In this document: positions 1 to 13,100 of the stretch, piece after piece
How positions within the stretch are numbered: position 1 is the stretch's first letter
Layout of the letters: every line of letters starts with the position of its first letter
Source of the DNA: Morella rubra
Taxonomy: Eukaryota > Streptophyta > Magnoliopsida > Fagales > Myricaceae
Reading direction: 5' to 3'
Assembly: GCA_003952965.2 (NCBI GenBank)
Contig: CM025855.1
Span: 12,680,483-12,744,482 of the forward strand
Length of the DNA stretch: 64,000 nucleotides
Notes under the pieces: generated by a model
Told to the model about the DNA's origin: nothing
What the model saw: the letters and a program-made list of their open reading frames with translations, nothing else
Databases searched by the model: none
Position numbers and translations under genes: made by a program

Positions 1-388
1 AACTTGTAAAACCGAGGACACTTGTGTGAGGATAGAAAAAATTCCTTGGGTTTTGGGATTTGTGAAGAGAGTTAAAGCGTGAGCTCGAAAACGCTTTGTA
101 AAGGTTCCTTAGCACCTGGGAAGCTAAGATGTATTTTGCTATTTCGAGAATAGTGAAGGAAGCCCAAGGAAGTCAATAGCCTTGGGGGTGGACGTAGGCA
201 AGTGTTGGCCGAACCACCTAAAATTACGGTGTTATCTCTCTAACTCTATCTCTCTTATCATTCGGTCCTTATTCATATTTGTGGTGCTTTATGTTTTATT
301 GTTCTATTGTTTATAATATCTTGAAAAAGTTTTATGTTTTATTAAAACTCAATTCACCCCCCCTCTTGGGTTATTATTTAGACTCACA
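1..388 (+). mobile_element. 3' part of an LTR (solo-LTR family A), cut by window edge
   Basis: The end of an LTR in plus orientation. It carries the block typical of this family, a C-rich stretch at about 351-370 (ATTCACCCCCCCTCTTGGG), and finishes with GACTCACA at 381-388, so a canonical CA terminus. The same end appears in reverse complement at the left edge of the copy at 38569 (TGTGAGTCT) and, more diverged, at 28794. The LTR start lies outside the window. The superfamily is probably Copia, judged only from the general look of the LTR end; no coding region is attached. I call this group family A in the other entries. Confidence 0.7.
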
Positions 389-1771
389 AAACAGACCTGT
401 ATAAACCTCTCAAGTATAAGGACACTATAAGCTAATTGTGTTAAATATATTTTCACCATCAATGATTGCTTCGAGAAAGTATCTATATTTGATCTTGTTC
501 AGTGCAAGTACTCTTATAGTGCACCCGCTCGTCTGCTCAAGGTCACTATCTAAATGACTGAATCCATCATCCTATTTAATAGAAGCACAATGAGTATAGA
601 CCTATTTGTGCATAAAAATGTACCTCGGTCTACAACAACCGTCAAATGAATAAGGAACCAAAAAAGCACACTATCCGCCTTTGATTCATTAATCATCCGC
701 ATTACTTTTATACATTGTAACTCAAGATTATCCGTGTAACATCTTATATCATAATATATTATCTAACAAGCAATAAATACATGCAACATCTAAATAAATA
801 ACTATCTAGACAATTTTTAACAATTGCGTGACTTTTGTACATATTCTTTATTTTCAATGCAACTTTTCCATTACCCCCAAAAAAATCCCTACTATATTAC
901 TTAACTTCAAAAAATGGTTCACAACCATTTGACTCACTTAAAAATGAGTAATGCAAAGTTATTCTAAGTATAGGAGTTCTGTTATGTAATAATTAGCCCA
1001 AAGGACAGATCGTCTCCTCAGGGAAAATGTCTAACTTCAAACTCGCGTAAAAATAAGGAGAAATATTCACAAGGAGAAAATAAAAACGATGATATGTGCA
1101 ATGAGTGTGAAAATGAAAAATAAAAGAAAGGTTTACTAAACAAAGTTCATATTCATATTTTTGAATTATCGGGAAGTTCAAAACGAAAGTAAAAATAACA
1201 TTGTTGGAAAATCCTAAACGTCCTTCGAATGTAAGATCACTAACTTATAAAATTAATCAGATGCACGAATGTTGAATCTGACTAACGTCACAAATTAAAG
1301 AATTCACACCATCGGTTCTTGATAGGAAAATTCCAACAAAACTAAATTTACTTTTTTAACACAAGACATAAACGAAATATGCTAGAAAACTTAACCATTC
1401 ATTAAACTAAGAACTAAACAGCAAGCAATTCCAACCTAACTACAAATTTCCAGCAAGCAAACCTAACCTAATCATCTACTAATTTAACAGGAAACTAATG
1501 TCAAATTACGAAATTTAAATAACAAACTAGCAAGTTGAGGTGCAATGAAAATAAGATCCAAGTAACAAACAATTGACAATATAAGAGCTGGAAATTGAAA
1601 AGCCCCAAATCAAGATTTTAGGGTTCATAATTTTCTTTCAAATCGCAAAATTCTCGAAATTAATTCATGGACATTGTAATAAACATGACATAGAAGCTAG
1701 AATAGGAGAGAATTAAGCAAACACTAAGCTAGAAACAAAACCCCCCATCAGTAGGCAAGTCCCAAAATTCT
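389..1771. other. AT-rich intergenic DNA, no gene seen
   Basis: No open frame with family resemblance, no tRNA-like cloverleaf and no paired inverted repeats were recognised here. Short ORFs exist but have no recognisable composition or motif. Confidence 0.5.
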
Positions 1772-2220
1772 CTAACAATGTCTAAAAGTCCAAGGTGAGA
1801 ACACCACATCCTCTGAAAACCTGAAAGGAGCAGGTCCATAACATAACTGAAGCTTCGAAAATTCTACCAGCATAGCACAATGATCTGATGAAGTTCTAGG
1901 CAAATACGAGAGAAAAGCATTCGGAAAAGTGTTAAGAAAAGCGAAGTTAATGAAGACTCTATCTAACCTTGCCCAAATCCGCGATAGACCCCATTGTCCA
2001 TTACACCCAGACAATTTAGACCTAACAAACAGTAACTCCAATAGCTCGCAATCCTAAATACAAGAATTAAAATCATCTTTCGGACCACTCATCCTGAGCA
2101 ACACCCCCCCCCCCACCAACTTCTTCAGATGATGTTAAAATCGCGAGCCACCACCCAAGGATATTGTTGACTATCATGGCCCCGCAAACAATCTCATAAC
2201 TTCTTTCTACCCTCACACAA
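1772..2220 (-). pseudogene. LINE (L1-type) endonuclease-domain fragment
   Basis: Minus-strand remnant of ORF2 of a non-LTR retrotransposon. The 89-codon open stretch at 1772-2041 has the motif order of the end of a plant LINE apurinic endonuclease: a GQWGLSRIWARLDRVF segment, then PRTSSDH, then FRF. PRTSSDH corresponds to the conserved SDH catalytic site. Upstream on the same strand (to about 2220), broken frames contain a VVARDFN segment that fits the GDFN motif of the domain with G changed to A. Stops and a poly-G tract near 2102-2114 interrupt it. No reverse transcriptase is attached, so this is a short dead fragment. Confidence 0.75.
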
Positions 2221-2740
2221 ACATTTCCCATACACCAAAGACATCCCCGCCGTGGATGACAGCCTCAGACAAAAGATTTTGAAAGTGCCTTAGCAGAGTA
2301 AAAAACTCTCCTGCCACGTCAGCCTAGTTAGTTAATTTAGGCCTCACCACTCTTTTTGTACTCCCCCTTTTTAATATTGAATTTTGTGGCCTGTCTCTAC
2401 TAGTAGAAGCGGGCTTCAAAACCAAACACTTCAATCATAATGCCTTATGTACCTGGTTGATAAATTTTTATTCTTTATTTTCTACCCTCTTGGGAATTCT
2501 AAAATATTTATTTTAAATAAGTATGCCGGTAATTTTTTCATGGATGATTTGTGAATTGAGGAGTTCTCCCGTGACTCTTGTACATATTCTTATTTTCAAT
2601 ATTACGTAACTTGATAAAATGGTTGCAAATCATTCATACAGCAGATTCTGAATAGTGAACTGACAGCTAAATACAAATCTTTTACAGTAGAAAAGCGTCT
2701 TCATGCATGTATTGCGTATGAGAGTGAAAGTGAGAGGTAT

Positions 2741-5546
2741 TCAACAAAGTCTGGGCAAAGTACTCCTACTGTGACCAGGGACAGTCAGGACTTTATGCCT
2801 AACCATCCTCGACATCTGACCCTTCATGTCTCTACACACTTTCTCCAACTCTACCACCCTCCATTGCATCCGCTGTAGGTTTTGCGTCACATCTTCCTTG
2901 CCTTCGGAGAAGCTCTCTAAGTCACCGTACAAAACCATCTGCGAACTACTTCCTCTCGGACTCTTGCAGACCAACTCCTTCGTCTCTAACTTGGATTGTT
3001 GAGATATAAGTGCTTGAACCGCGATCATGGGAGGGATTCTGGGGTTCTTTGCGAGCTCTTTGCACGCTTCAAGGCCGAGCTTCTTATAGTTAAGGCATCT
3101 ACATAGCCTTGATCGCTCCTCAAATGAAAGGCTGAGGTGAGACTGCGTATACCCATAAGATGTTAGTTAAAAAAGAGATAAAAGTATTCAATAAACAATA
3201 TAGAAACATTGTGGGGGTAAGAGTTAAGGAAGTAGTCCTGGAAGATAAAGATTAGAATATGAAGGACTTGGCGTGTGTGTGTGTGTGTGTGTGTCAGACA
3301 GAGGATCAGGAGGTGGCTAACCGTATGGAGGCGTAAATATGCGAGTATTTGGACCGAATTACTACTAGAAGTTAACCTCTAGAACACAAAGGCTTATCGT
3401 AATAAATCTTTTTGGGGCCCCTAATTCTATATTATAAACTTCTACTAACTGTTAGATTCTTTGTGTCTAATCCATGCAATTTGTCATCACTCGTTTCTCT
3501 CTCGAGAAAACCATTTATCAAAAACGTAGGCGCCCTTTGAAATATGCAATACTAATTTAGACTGAGATTATCAAGGGAATATATGGATCATCCTGTCACG
3601 GATGTAGTTAATCTGAGTAATGACAAATCAGTATCTTGTCAATGGCTGCAGCTGATATGGACCACTTGGGAGTACACGGACTTCAAGTAAAAAGGGACCA
3701 AGAGAACGCTAAATCAAACAAGAATATGCCAAAACATATTGGCGAAAACTCATTTTGAATAGTTTTGATTCCAATACACCGCCCATTGCCCTTCCTTTTC
3801 AGGAGGAAACATCCTCAATCTTCTATCCTCTTTTTTCTCCTTTTGGGTGGATTGGATTATGGATGGTGATATTCATAACTCCAGAAAACTCTAAAAGTTA
3901 CATTCAAAGAGCTGCCATAATGGTCCTCATCTAAGGAACAGCGACAAAATTTACATGACAGATTTGACAAACTCTAAAAGTTCAACAGTGAAAGAGTTGA
4001 ATGAGTTGCAGAAAGTTTTATTCGAAAGCTCAGAATCCTAATAAATGCAACTCTTTCACCCAGAGAAGAAATCAGAAACCGTTGAAAGAACCACTATTGT
4101 GCATCCAAAAGAATTTTGTCTTGTATACTACTATTTTCTTTGTTTCTATTTCTATACTGGCCATTTTTTTCTCACCTACTGTGTTTGATTGTATGGCACT
4201 GACGGTTAAGAAAGTAAAGGGAGAAAGGTCGCAACATTCACCTGAATATAGATATCAATGGCTCTGTAGATCCCGTCAAAGCAATCCCTGGCAGAATCTG
4301 GTAAACTCTCTGCTACTCCAAGAAATTTTGACATCTTAAGGTTCTGGTCGGGGGATATCTCAGCCAAATACTCATCAATCAGTCTACCGATTTTCTTCAT
4401 TTTGTGTATAGAGATTTCATCACTGTTGGCAAACACCCTTATCAATCTTACCACTAGATTGACATCATAAACACCTCTGTCGTTGCCAGAGACCAGCAAG
4501 TCATCTAATGTTGCCTGGTCAAGCATCCCACCAATTAGCTTCTCCAACCCAACTCTGTAATCTTTCTTGAGACCAAAACCAGAGACCACCCTTAAAACCC
4601 AAAGCAGCGCCCTGCAAGAAAATGCCTTTTTTCCCACTGTCATAACACCGTGAATAGCTGTGTCAGCAATACCACCGTACTCGCAGCTTGATGTCTTCTT
4701 ATTGCATTTTCTTTGAGCTGCAGTTTTCAAGTAATGAAGGAGAAATTTTGTCAGCAGTAAACTGTCGTTATCACTCCCATAAGCCCCCATACTCTGAATG
4801 ACTTTCTCAAGGATCTTGGGGGACAAAATGGCCAAATCATCGAACCACCATGCTTTGCTCGATGGCTTGACTAAATCAGGGGTGCCTTTGAACGAGTAGG
4901 AGAATCTTAACCCTGATGCAGTATCAGGAGAAGATGAAGACGAAGAAGACGAAGCTATCAGATTTATATCTGAATTTTGAGCCATCTTTGCTAACAGTGC
5001 ACATATAAACTTTTGCACTAGACCAGAGGAATTTGCATGTGTAAAGAATGAATCACAGCTATTCAGACATAGAAGTAGATCACTCCATGACCAATCAAGC
5101 ATTCCCGAAAAAAATGTCTGCGTTTGTTGCAGGAGATTGCTGGTTGAAACCTTCTCAGTCATCCCAAGAAAGACAGCACAACAGTGGAGAAGGGAAACAT
5201 TCGAAACTGTGATTGAGATTCTGCCATCGTTGTAACAGAATCTAGAGACCAGCTCAAACCCGTAAGCGCCTCCTGGGAAATCGTAGAGTTCAATTACTTG
5301 TTTCTTGGTCTGGTCTCTTCTCTTTTCTTGGTTGATGATCTTCTTTAACCTCCCAGAATACGTCGAGACAATCTTCTGCACAAGTGAAATACAGACGCTG
5401 AGAGACAATCCAAAAATACACACTTCAAAAGGATTGGATAAACTTCAAATTAAAGAAAGAGATCAATGGAGCTTTTAGATTACCTTATTCAGAAAGAATG
5501 TCTGTTCACTGTTGATGAGGATTTGCAAATTACATAGCTGACGCAT
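2741..5546 (-). CDS. NPH3/BTB-domain protein (At3g22104-like)
   Basis: A plant NPH3-family protein, thought to act as a substrate adaptor for CUL3 ubiquitin ligases in light and auxin-related signalling. I resolve three coding exons on the minus strand, all joined in phase 0: 5484-5546 (ATG at 5546, donor AAG|GTAATC), 4242-5375 (acceptor TGTGCAG, donor CAG|GTGAAT) and 2741-3142 (acceptor ACGCAG). The predicted protein has 532 residues. Exon 1 and early exon 2 form a divergent BTB fold (DFPGGAYGFELVSRFCYNDG). The NPH3 domain follows, with SARDCFDGIYRAIDIY and VQALISQQ. A C-terminal helix ending WRVVELEKVCRDMKGQMS should form a coiled coil. Length and layout match the short-BTB At3g22104/At1g50280 type. 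No frame damage is visible. An AG acceptor just before the ATG suggests a 5' UTR intron. Exon 1 is very short, so the exact start is less certain than the rest. Confidence 0.88.
3272..3294. repeat. (GT)n microsatellite in NPH3 intron 2
   Basis: About 11 uninterrupted GT units inside the intron at 3143-4241 of the NPH3 gene. Probably length-polymorphic. Confidence 0.9.
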
Positions 5547-7153
5547 AGCTGCTCTGCATTAAATGAAACCAATAGAACTGGGTTTCTATCAGGAACTGAG
5601 AAATGTTTAAGCATATGTGATTGCGGAGAAGGAAAGAAGCTGTTTATACATGCCAATGGAACACCAGTACTGCAAGTTGAAACAGAATAAGAGTCACATA
5701 TGATCCACTTAAGACCACAGGGGGAAATGCCTTGAATACTTTAATGTAACCAATCAACTAATCAGTAGCTAACCTTTTTCCAACAAAACATAACCAAGTG
5801 TGGATAGCAGCATCGCCATAGCTTCTCATAAGCAGCGTATTTTCTTTTTCTATTTCCTCGTGCCCACAGAGTAATTTAATTCCGAGGTTTTGGTTCTGTC
5901 TAAACAATGAACATACACTTAATTACTTAAACAAATAGGCACAGGTGTGTAGCCTTCAATTAAGAGGATGACAAGTTGGTTCAACGAACAGAAAAGATAC
6001 TTTGGAGGTTTGTCTCTTGTGGGTGACAGGCTCTGCAAGTCTACAAGCCTCGCTTTCATTATATTTGTTAAAATTGTTATTCCATGTCCCATGTACTGAG
6101 ACTTTATAAGTTCTTGATTGGCTTGGGACTTTCACGGAGTTGCAACTTCGCAACATGTGAACGAGGGGACCACAGAGACAGAGAGAGAGGAAATCAACAA
6201 CAGCCAATTGGGGATTGTTTTAATTTCGTGTTGCGTTTAAGTAGTCTTTCGGCAACTGAGGCGACAAGAAGAATATTAAAAAAGGAGACATGAGAGGGAC
6301 AAGAAGGAGAAGTAGGTTCTGAGAGGCCTATCGGCATTGCAGGCCGAAGCAAGCAACTTGTTTTGTTCAGAAGAGCTACCCAGTTAGGGGCCGAATTATG
6401 TTGCAGTTGAAACAAAACTCAAAATTTTCGTAAATATAAGAAGCTAGTCCTGGTTTTGGCTCGGAAAGAGAATGATAATCTGCGTCTTAAAAGAAGAAAA
6501 CCTGTAAAACTTTTCCATCAATTTTTCCGAAATGGTTCTCCATCAGGTTTCCATTGGAAAATCTAAAATACCATATACCTTATGTTAGCAATTGAAATAG
6601 GAAAGGAAACCCTGTTGAAGTGGTGGAGACAGTTCGGCTTCTGCCCTACAACCACTGGGAGTTGCGGGGACAATAGAACCACGCTGCTCACCATCGCCAC
6701 CCATAAAGAAGTTCCAGCTTGTCTGGAAGCAAGGAGCTCCCACTTGATTGCTGTTTTTATTTTTTATTTTTGAAATGCAATATGCCATGTTTCAATCAAT
6801 ATCACGTCATATTGAGAGACAGATTATTCTGAACGTGTTTCTTCTACAGAGCTATTAGTAGAAGAAAGAATTTCAAGACACATCACCTTGGGATACTAAT
6901 ACTCATAGTTCAACATCAGGTTTACGTCCAACATAACTAGAGGGAGTATGGACAAGTTTACATGACAGTAGAGTTTCAAAAAGGTTTCACAAATACAAAA
7001 ATTCCAGCCCAAGATTGTCATAATACCAAAGTGCCATGTAAAACAAAACCCAAACCCAAGTTATTCCTCCGAGAAGAAAGCTAAAGACCACCTCTACCTC
7101 AAGGCCGAGACGACCAAAAACAGCGCTCAGATTCAGTAGCATTCCTACAAACT
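5547..7153. other. Intergenic: NPH3 5' region and TAF15 3' region
   Basis: Both flanking genes read on the minus strand, so this stretch must hold the 3' UTR of the TAF15 gene (high-coordinate side) and the promoter and 5' UTR of the NPH3 gene (low-coordinate side). Several short ORFs overlap on both strands around 6084-6790 with no family resemblance. No transposon termini were recognised. Confidence 0.45.
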
Positions 7154-10100
7154 TCAATAACGGGGCCTGTTCCGGTCCCTATCCCGGTCCCTTTCTCGCC
7201 CATATTCTCTATCTCTATCTCTATCATGATTATAATCCCGGTCACGATCATTTCCTCTATCTCTCTCTCTACTTCGACTGCGATGCCTGCCCCTCCCATC
7301 TCGCTCTCGGTTCTTGCTGCTCTCCCTGTCATCCCGATCCCTTCCTCTGTCTCTACTTCTCTCTCTCTCTCTGTCAATCACACCTGCAATGATTTATGAA
7401 TAAAATGAACAACTCACGATTGACAACCATTCAGAATGTTCTATTGCTGCTAACTGCAATATTTTCAACAATGACGCAAGGATACAAGATGTCTGAAAGC
7501 CTAGAGATATCTAAGCATTTCTAAATTTCCACACCAGTTTTATGAGCAAATACGTACCAAAAGTAACCATTTCATAAGCAGGGTTGGAAATCATGTTGTG
7601 TCCCCAATCTAGATTTAACAGCAAATGCAACATGACATTACATAAAAACTATTCCAACAAAAGACAATCAAAACCATGAGATTAGTGGCGGGGGCATAAC
7701 CCTTTAGAACAATTGAAGTGCCATCTTTTAAGTGCCAACCTGCTTTCTACAGGATTTTGAAAGAAGCATCATATTACATCAATTCAACCAAGTGAATTAA
7801 CACTAACTATGTTTCTCTAGAAGGTAAACATTCCCAAGTGAAACAACCAAACCCAACCTGGTAAAGGCAAAGTACAACTGTAAACTGTCCAATACTTATC
7901 TTAGGGGAAAAGGAATGTGTGGTGATACCCATGACCTAGATTTGTTTTTGTTAACAGTTTATGGATTTTTTGGGTTTGCTTGCGGTGATTGTGAGTTTGG
8001 TGGACACTTTTCGTCTGTTTGATTTGTGGGACTTAAAGAGGTGCTCAAAAATTCTTTAAGGCTTAGAAATATGGAACACCATGGCCTAAGCCATATTAGT
8101 ATAAGCAGCCCAAGAAAATCCACGAAACACCTCTCCCTACAAGAAGTTAAAGAGACTAATATTGCCGCCAGCTTGAAGAGAAACAAAAACCTTAAATTTC
8201 ACTCGTAAAAAGAAACCTAACACACCTTATTTACAACATCCTATCATCTCCCTCTTTGATCTGTCTTCCCAGACCCTAACCATTACTATTCAACAAAAAT
8301 AAAGCAGAATTATCTTCTCCAGCAAAACTTACATGCTGCAGCACCCTCCATTTAAGTGTTAGGGAAGTTCTCTCTGTGATTTCATCACATTTTCTTTAGA
8401 CCTTCGAGTTCAAATCTAAAGCAATTCTATAATGGATCTTTTTGTTTTGGGAAATTACACTTTGCCCCTTCAAACTACCATACCATTACTAATGTGTACC
8501 CAAACCATCAAATTTGACACATTATGCCCTCCAACTACCACAATTTACCAATTTGCACCTGATTGTCAAGATTTGATCATTGAAATGGTGTCATGTGGCC
8601 TCTTATTTGTTAAATTTTTATGGCTAGGTATTAACATGGGATGCAAATTGAAGACTTTCAGTAGTTACTGCCAACAATTTGTCAAGATTACTAGTCTGGG
8701 AACATTACAATGGTGTGGTAGTTTGAAGATGCAAAATGTAATTTGTCCTTTCATTTTTCTTGAATGGTTTAACATGAAAATGTGTGCAAGAATTGATTTT
8801 CTTTTTAGTAATCCTTTGTTTCTCTCCAGGGGTTCTGACAAAGAGAAGTTCCAGGTAAAGACCTTGTTACACAACTATTTCAATGCTTGTTTGTATAAGT
8901 ATTTGAGTTAAGGAGTTCTGACAAAAAGATGTTCCAGGTAAAGACCTTGTTACACCACTATTTCAATGCTTGTTTCTATAAGTATTTGAGTTAAGGCTTC
9001 TAAACAAAGAAAAAATATGGAATAAGGCAATAAAGCAATAAAGGATGCTGTTGGGTTTTCCAACATGCTGTTTGTGTGGAGAAGGAATGATAAGAAAATG
9101 GTATAAAGCCGAGTCTCACATTGCATGCTTAATAGGTAAAACTGAGCCTTCATGATTCCAAGAAACTTCAAAAGGCAACATTGACTAGCCTTTTTGGAGT
9201 CAAAACATAGATGCGGCTAGTACTTCATTAGATCGTAACACTAGCACTTCCTATGGTCGTTACAAATGGTATTAGAACGGACATCATAACAATGTGCGTG
9301 GGCTTGGCAAGCCCTGAAGAGAATGTTAGGGACTTAAGAGGGGGAGATTGTGATATCCCAAGTCCTACATTAGTTGCCTACTTGGTAGTACCGGACCTTA
9401 TAATGATTCAAAAGAGCTTCAAAAAAGCAACCTTGATTAATTTTTTTGTAGTAAAAAAAACAAATGTGGCCAGCACTTCCTTAGGTTGGTACAGCTAGCC
9501 ACATTTGCACTTAAACTTCATAAGGACTAGTGAAAATATTTTTTGAAGCTCCTTGAAAGCATTATAAAAGCCTAGTTCTACCCAATTAGCATCAAATGTG
9601 AGACTCAACCTTAAACCATTTCATTATCATTCCTTCTTCTCACCCGCACCATGTGGAACTTGGGATATCAAAGTATGGGTTCATGATTACATGATCCACG
9701 ATGATTTAGATATGATTTGAAGTGTTGCATGCATGAGTATAAGTCATAAAACAAGTTGGAATTCTAGACAACCTCGTGTTTAGAAGCTGTCCGTCTATTA
9801 TTAATAGCCCTAAGTTATAAATTTTGTATTTTGAACGTTTATACCACCAAGCTTTCATTATTTAATGTTCAGTGAACATTTAAACAGCAGTACAAACTAT
9901 GCACAAACACATGTTTCATACATCTTAAAAAAATCAGGCCATCTTATGTTATAAAGAACTATATACATGGAATTAAAGGCTTCAAAGGCCATTTTTTGGC
10001 CCCAGAACAGATCTGTTAGTCAAGTAAACCTATCAAAAGACCCTTAAAGAATGCTTCCATAAGATTTTTTTTTTCTAATCGCTTCCATAAGATTTAAAAG

Positions 10101-13100
10101 TACCGCAAGAAACCAAAAAACCAAGAAGCTAGATTTTCTGCATGCATTGACCTTAAGAAACTGTGTTGAGGCGATGATTATAGGCTGTTTTACTCCAAAA
10201 ACAACTATCAATCAGAGACTCGGAAAAGCCAGGTAGTGTTGAGTATGGATGTTCTTCAGACAATAGTACAACACAATCAAAATCTTTCTTGCTCCAATGA
10301 CTTTTCTATTTAACAGAAGGCAGGAAACTTTGAACTACGATAAACATATTTGAAGTGATCCATGTCTTATATTTCCACTAGTTTTCAGTGTAACAAGGTA
10401 TATCTAAAGTAAGTTTAGCACTTCATAGTTTCCTTCTACGAGTTGAAAACTTGCACCCCAAAGTTTCAGCAAATGTCAATATTGTTCAATAAGAATAATT
10501 CTAGTCCTTTCTATTAAAAGCTTCAACTTCATTTATCATACAAAGGATTCTCAGTCACCATTGTCGTTAGTCACATCATATAATATGAAATATTAGCTGA
10601 AATATGGATCTGCGGTCTTGCCTATATGTTCACATCAGCAATGTGATGCCAGTAGGTGCGTATGGATGTTGAAATTCTATTTTGCCATTACTGACAGAAC
10701 AAGTACAGAAACTTGTGGTTATCCTTTTTCTTTTATCCTTGCTCGTACTGTATTCATTTATCCTTTTTTCAGCTTGCAAAGGAGCCAAATCATTTTTCAT
10801 CCCCCTTTTTGGACAAGTTGTTAAAGAGTGATTATTGAGTTAACTTCTTAAAAAGGCCATGGGATGTACTTAACAAATGAAAACATAAAAATGCACTTGT
10901 GGCGCATTGAGGACCCATAACTGGTAGTTGATGAACCAGGTTGGCCTATGCTAGAGGAGCCCAATCTTTGGTCTCAGCAACTCAAATCGCCTGTTGGAGC
11001 GCATAACACACAACAAACATGTCTTCCCAAACAATGTATCTCAAAGGTAATTTGATATGCTTAGAAATGCAACAGATACCTAATTCCTCAACCTCCCATC
11101 CAGCACGCCCAGAACCTGGAAGTGCCCGTCCAGCTTCAGCTTGCTGAGTTTTGGCACGGAACTTTTTCTTCAGATTGCCAAACTCATCATACAATTCACC
11201 ATCATCCTGAGATCAAGAGAAAAACAATGTCAAACCAGTGTAAAACAGAAAACTTCATGTAATAGCAGAAATTGATCTTACTTCTTCAGCCTCCCGCCGA
11301 CGTCGCTTAATTTCCTCTAATTCTTCTTCATCAAGTTCTTTGTAACCTCCCCCACGTCCTCCTCTGTTTAACAACAACCCATGGTTAATAGTATTACCCA
11401 TAACTGGTTTCAGGTTACGCATCAAAGCAAGTTGAAATGTCATAATAAATAACTTATATGACCCCCTCCCCCCAAGAATACAAGCCATCCCAAAAAAAAA
11501 ACCAAAAGAAAAGGTAAAGATTTCTTTAGCATGCAGTACACAGGTAAAATGGTTAATATAAATTGAGCAACAAATTAAGTGGTCAGATTATAAAATTTAA
11601 CCCTTGGAAGCAGAAACAATATTTACGTCGACCTGGATTGCCACAAGATGCAATAGGAACCAAGGTATGCAATATGTCGCTTACTCCAGACTGTCGCACA
11701 ACAAAGTATACATCTATAGTTCAAATGTTTTGTTCGTTAAATTTTGATGGAGGATTTTCTAAACATCACCACAATAAATAATGATACTCAAGTGACGGTT
11801 TTTCAAAAACAAAAGGTTCTGCTGTATTTCATCACGTTTCTTTTTTCGCATTTTGTTCTCTTTTTCTTTTCCCCTGATTTTGAAAAACAAAAGGTTCTGT
11901 TGTATTTCATCACATGTTTCCTTTTTCGTTCTCTTTTTCTTTTCCCCTGATAAGTTCCATCCCATTTTAATGTATTAATCATGAGCTAGCACACCAACCC
12001 TTTCTCCATATGCCTCTTGATGCATTACAAGTACAAGCCTGGTGCATCTTAATCGGTTGATCCCATGATTAGCACATAATAAATACATAAATCCAAGTAA
12101 CGATCATACAATACCTCACACCACCCTCATTATGACCAGGTTTATTTGTGTTGCAAATATTGCATTTTGTGCGCTTTGCCCAGTTGATATTGCCACACCT
12201 GACCACAAAAGCATAATGCATAAGCAACAAGAGTAATGATGACGCATCCCAATGCATGACATGAGTATGGATGTCAATAATATGCTCAAGTAACCAACTA
12301 AACCGACCCGCTTACGACATTTCCCTCGTGATAGCAAAACTACGATAAGAGAACGAGAGAAGAGAGGGAAAAGCATATAAGACTTCAGACGAGGCAGTTT
12401 CATCCAAGTCTAGACTAAATTAAGCAGTTCAATAATATTCTCATCTCTCTCTTAGAACACCATCAAATAACACAATGCAAGCTTCTACCCATTAAAAAAT
12501 GATGTATAAATCCAGCAAGACATAATAGCATCAACCATAAAGAGTGCCAAAATGACAACAAACTTTGCCACATAGTGAGCAACCTGAAATTTTGTCACGT
12601 ATTCATGATAATAATCACGAAGTATGAACATCATTCATAATGTATTAAAGTACAATTGGAAAAGTTCAAGAAAATTTTCTCACCAATACAGCTTTCTAAC
12701 TGACAGATACAAACACGTATTCCACAGAAATTTTTATCCAGCCAAGGTGGCTGACTAATGCAAGCCCAAGAACAGCATAGATTTGTAAAACATCTAAAGC
12801 AACGTCCAGCGCTCATTATGCCTAGAACCTCTTAGGCTGAAGGTTTAACCATATTTCACCAAAACTAGAAAACATAAAGGAGCTTGAACCAGCCAAGTCA
12901 AAAGGAACACAGCTTAACTTTGGCAAAGAATGGAGCACTCAATTCGACAGGATACTCCGTTCTGGCACCTGTTCATGCACCATGTAAGTCAATCTTGATC
13001 ACCAATCACTCTACCACAAGTTCTGTTCTGCTCCTAAGCTACTCTTTCTCCAGAACCGAAACTCATTAAGCCCAGATGTCTGCACTGATTGCTTAAGTTG

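Noticed and set aside
4001-4339. 112-codon plus-strand ORF
   Set aside because: Overlaps the exon 2/intron 2 border of the NPH3 gene on the other strand; no motif.
7099-7377. Second long minus-strand frame over TAF15 exon 7
   Set aside because: Frame shadow of the Arg/Asp/Glu repeat; only the frame joined in phase to exon 6 fits the TAF15 family.
8432-8911. 159-codon plus-strand ORF
   Set aside because: It runs through the foldback element and the 83-bp tandem repeat inside a TAF15 intron, and has no protein motif.
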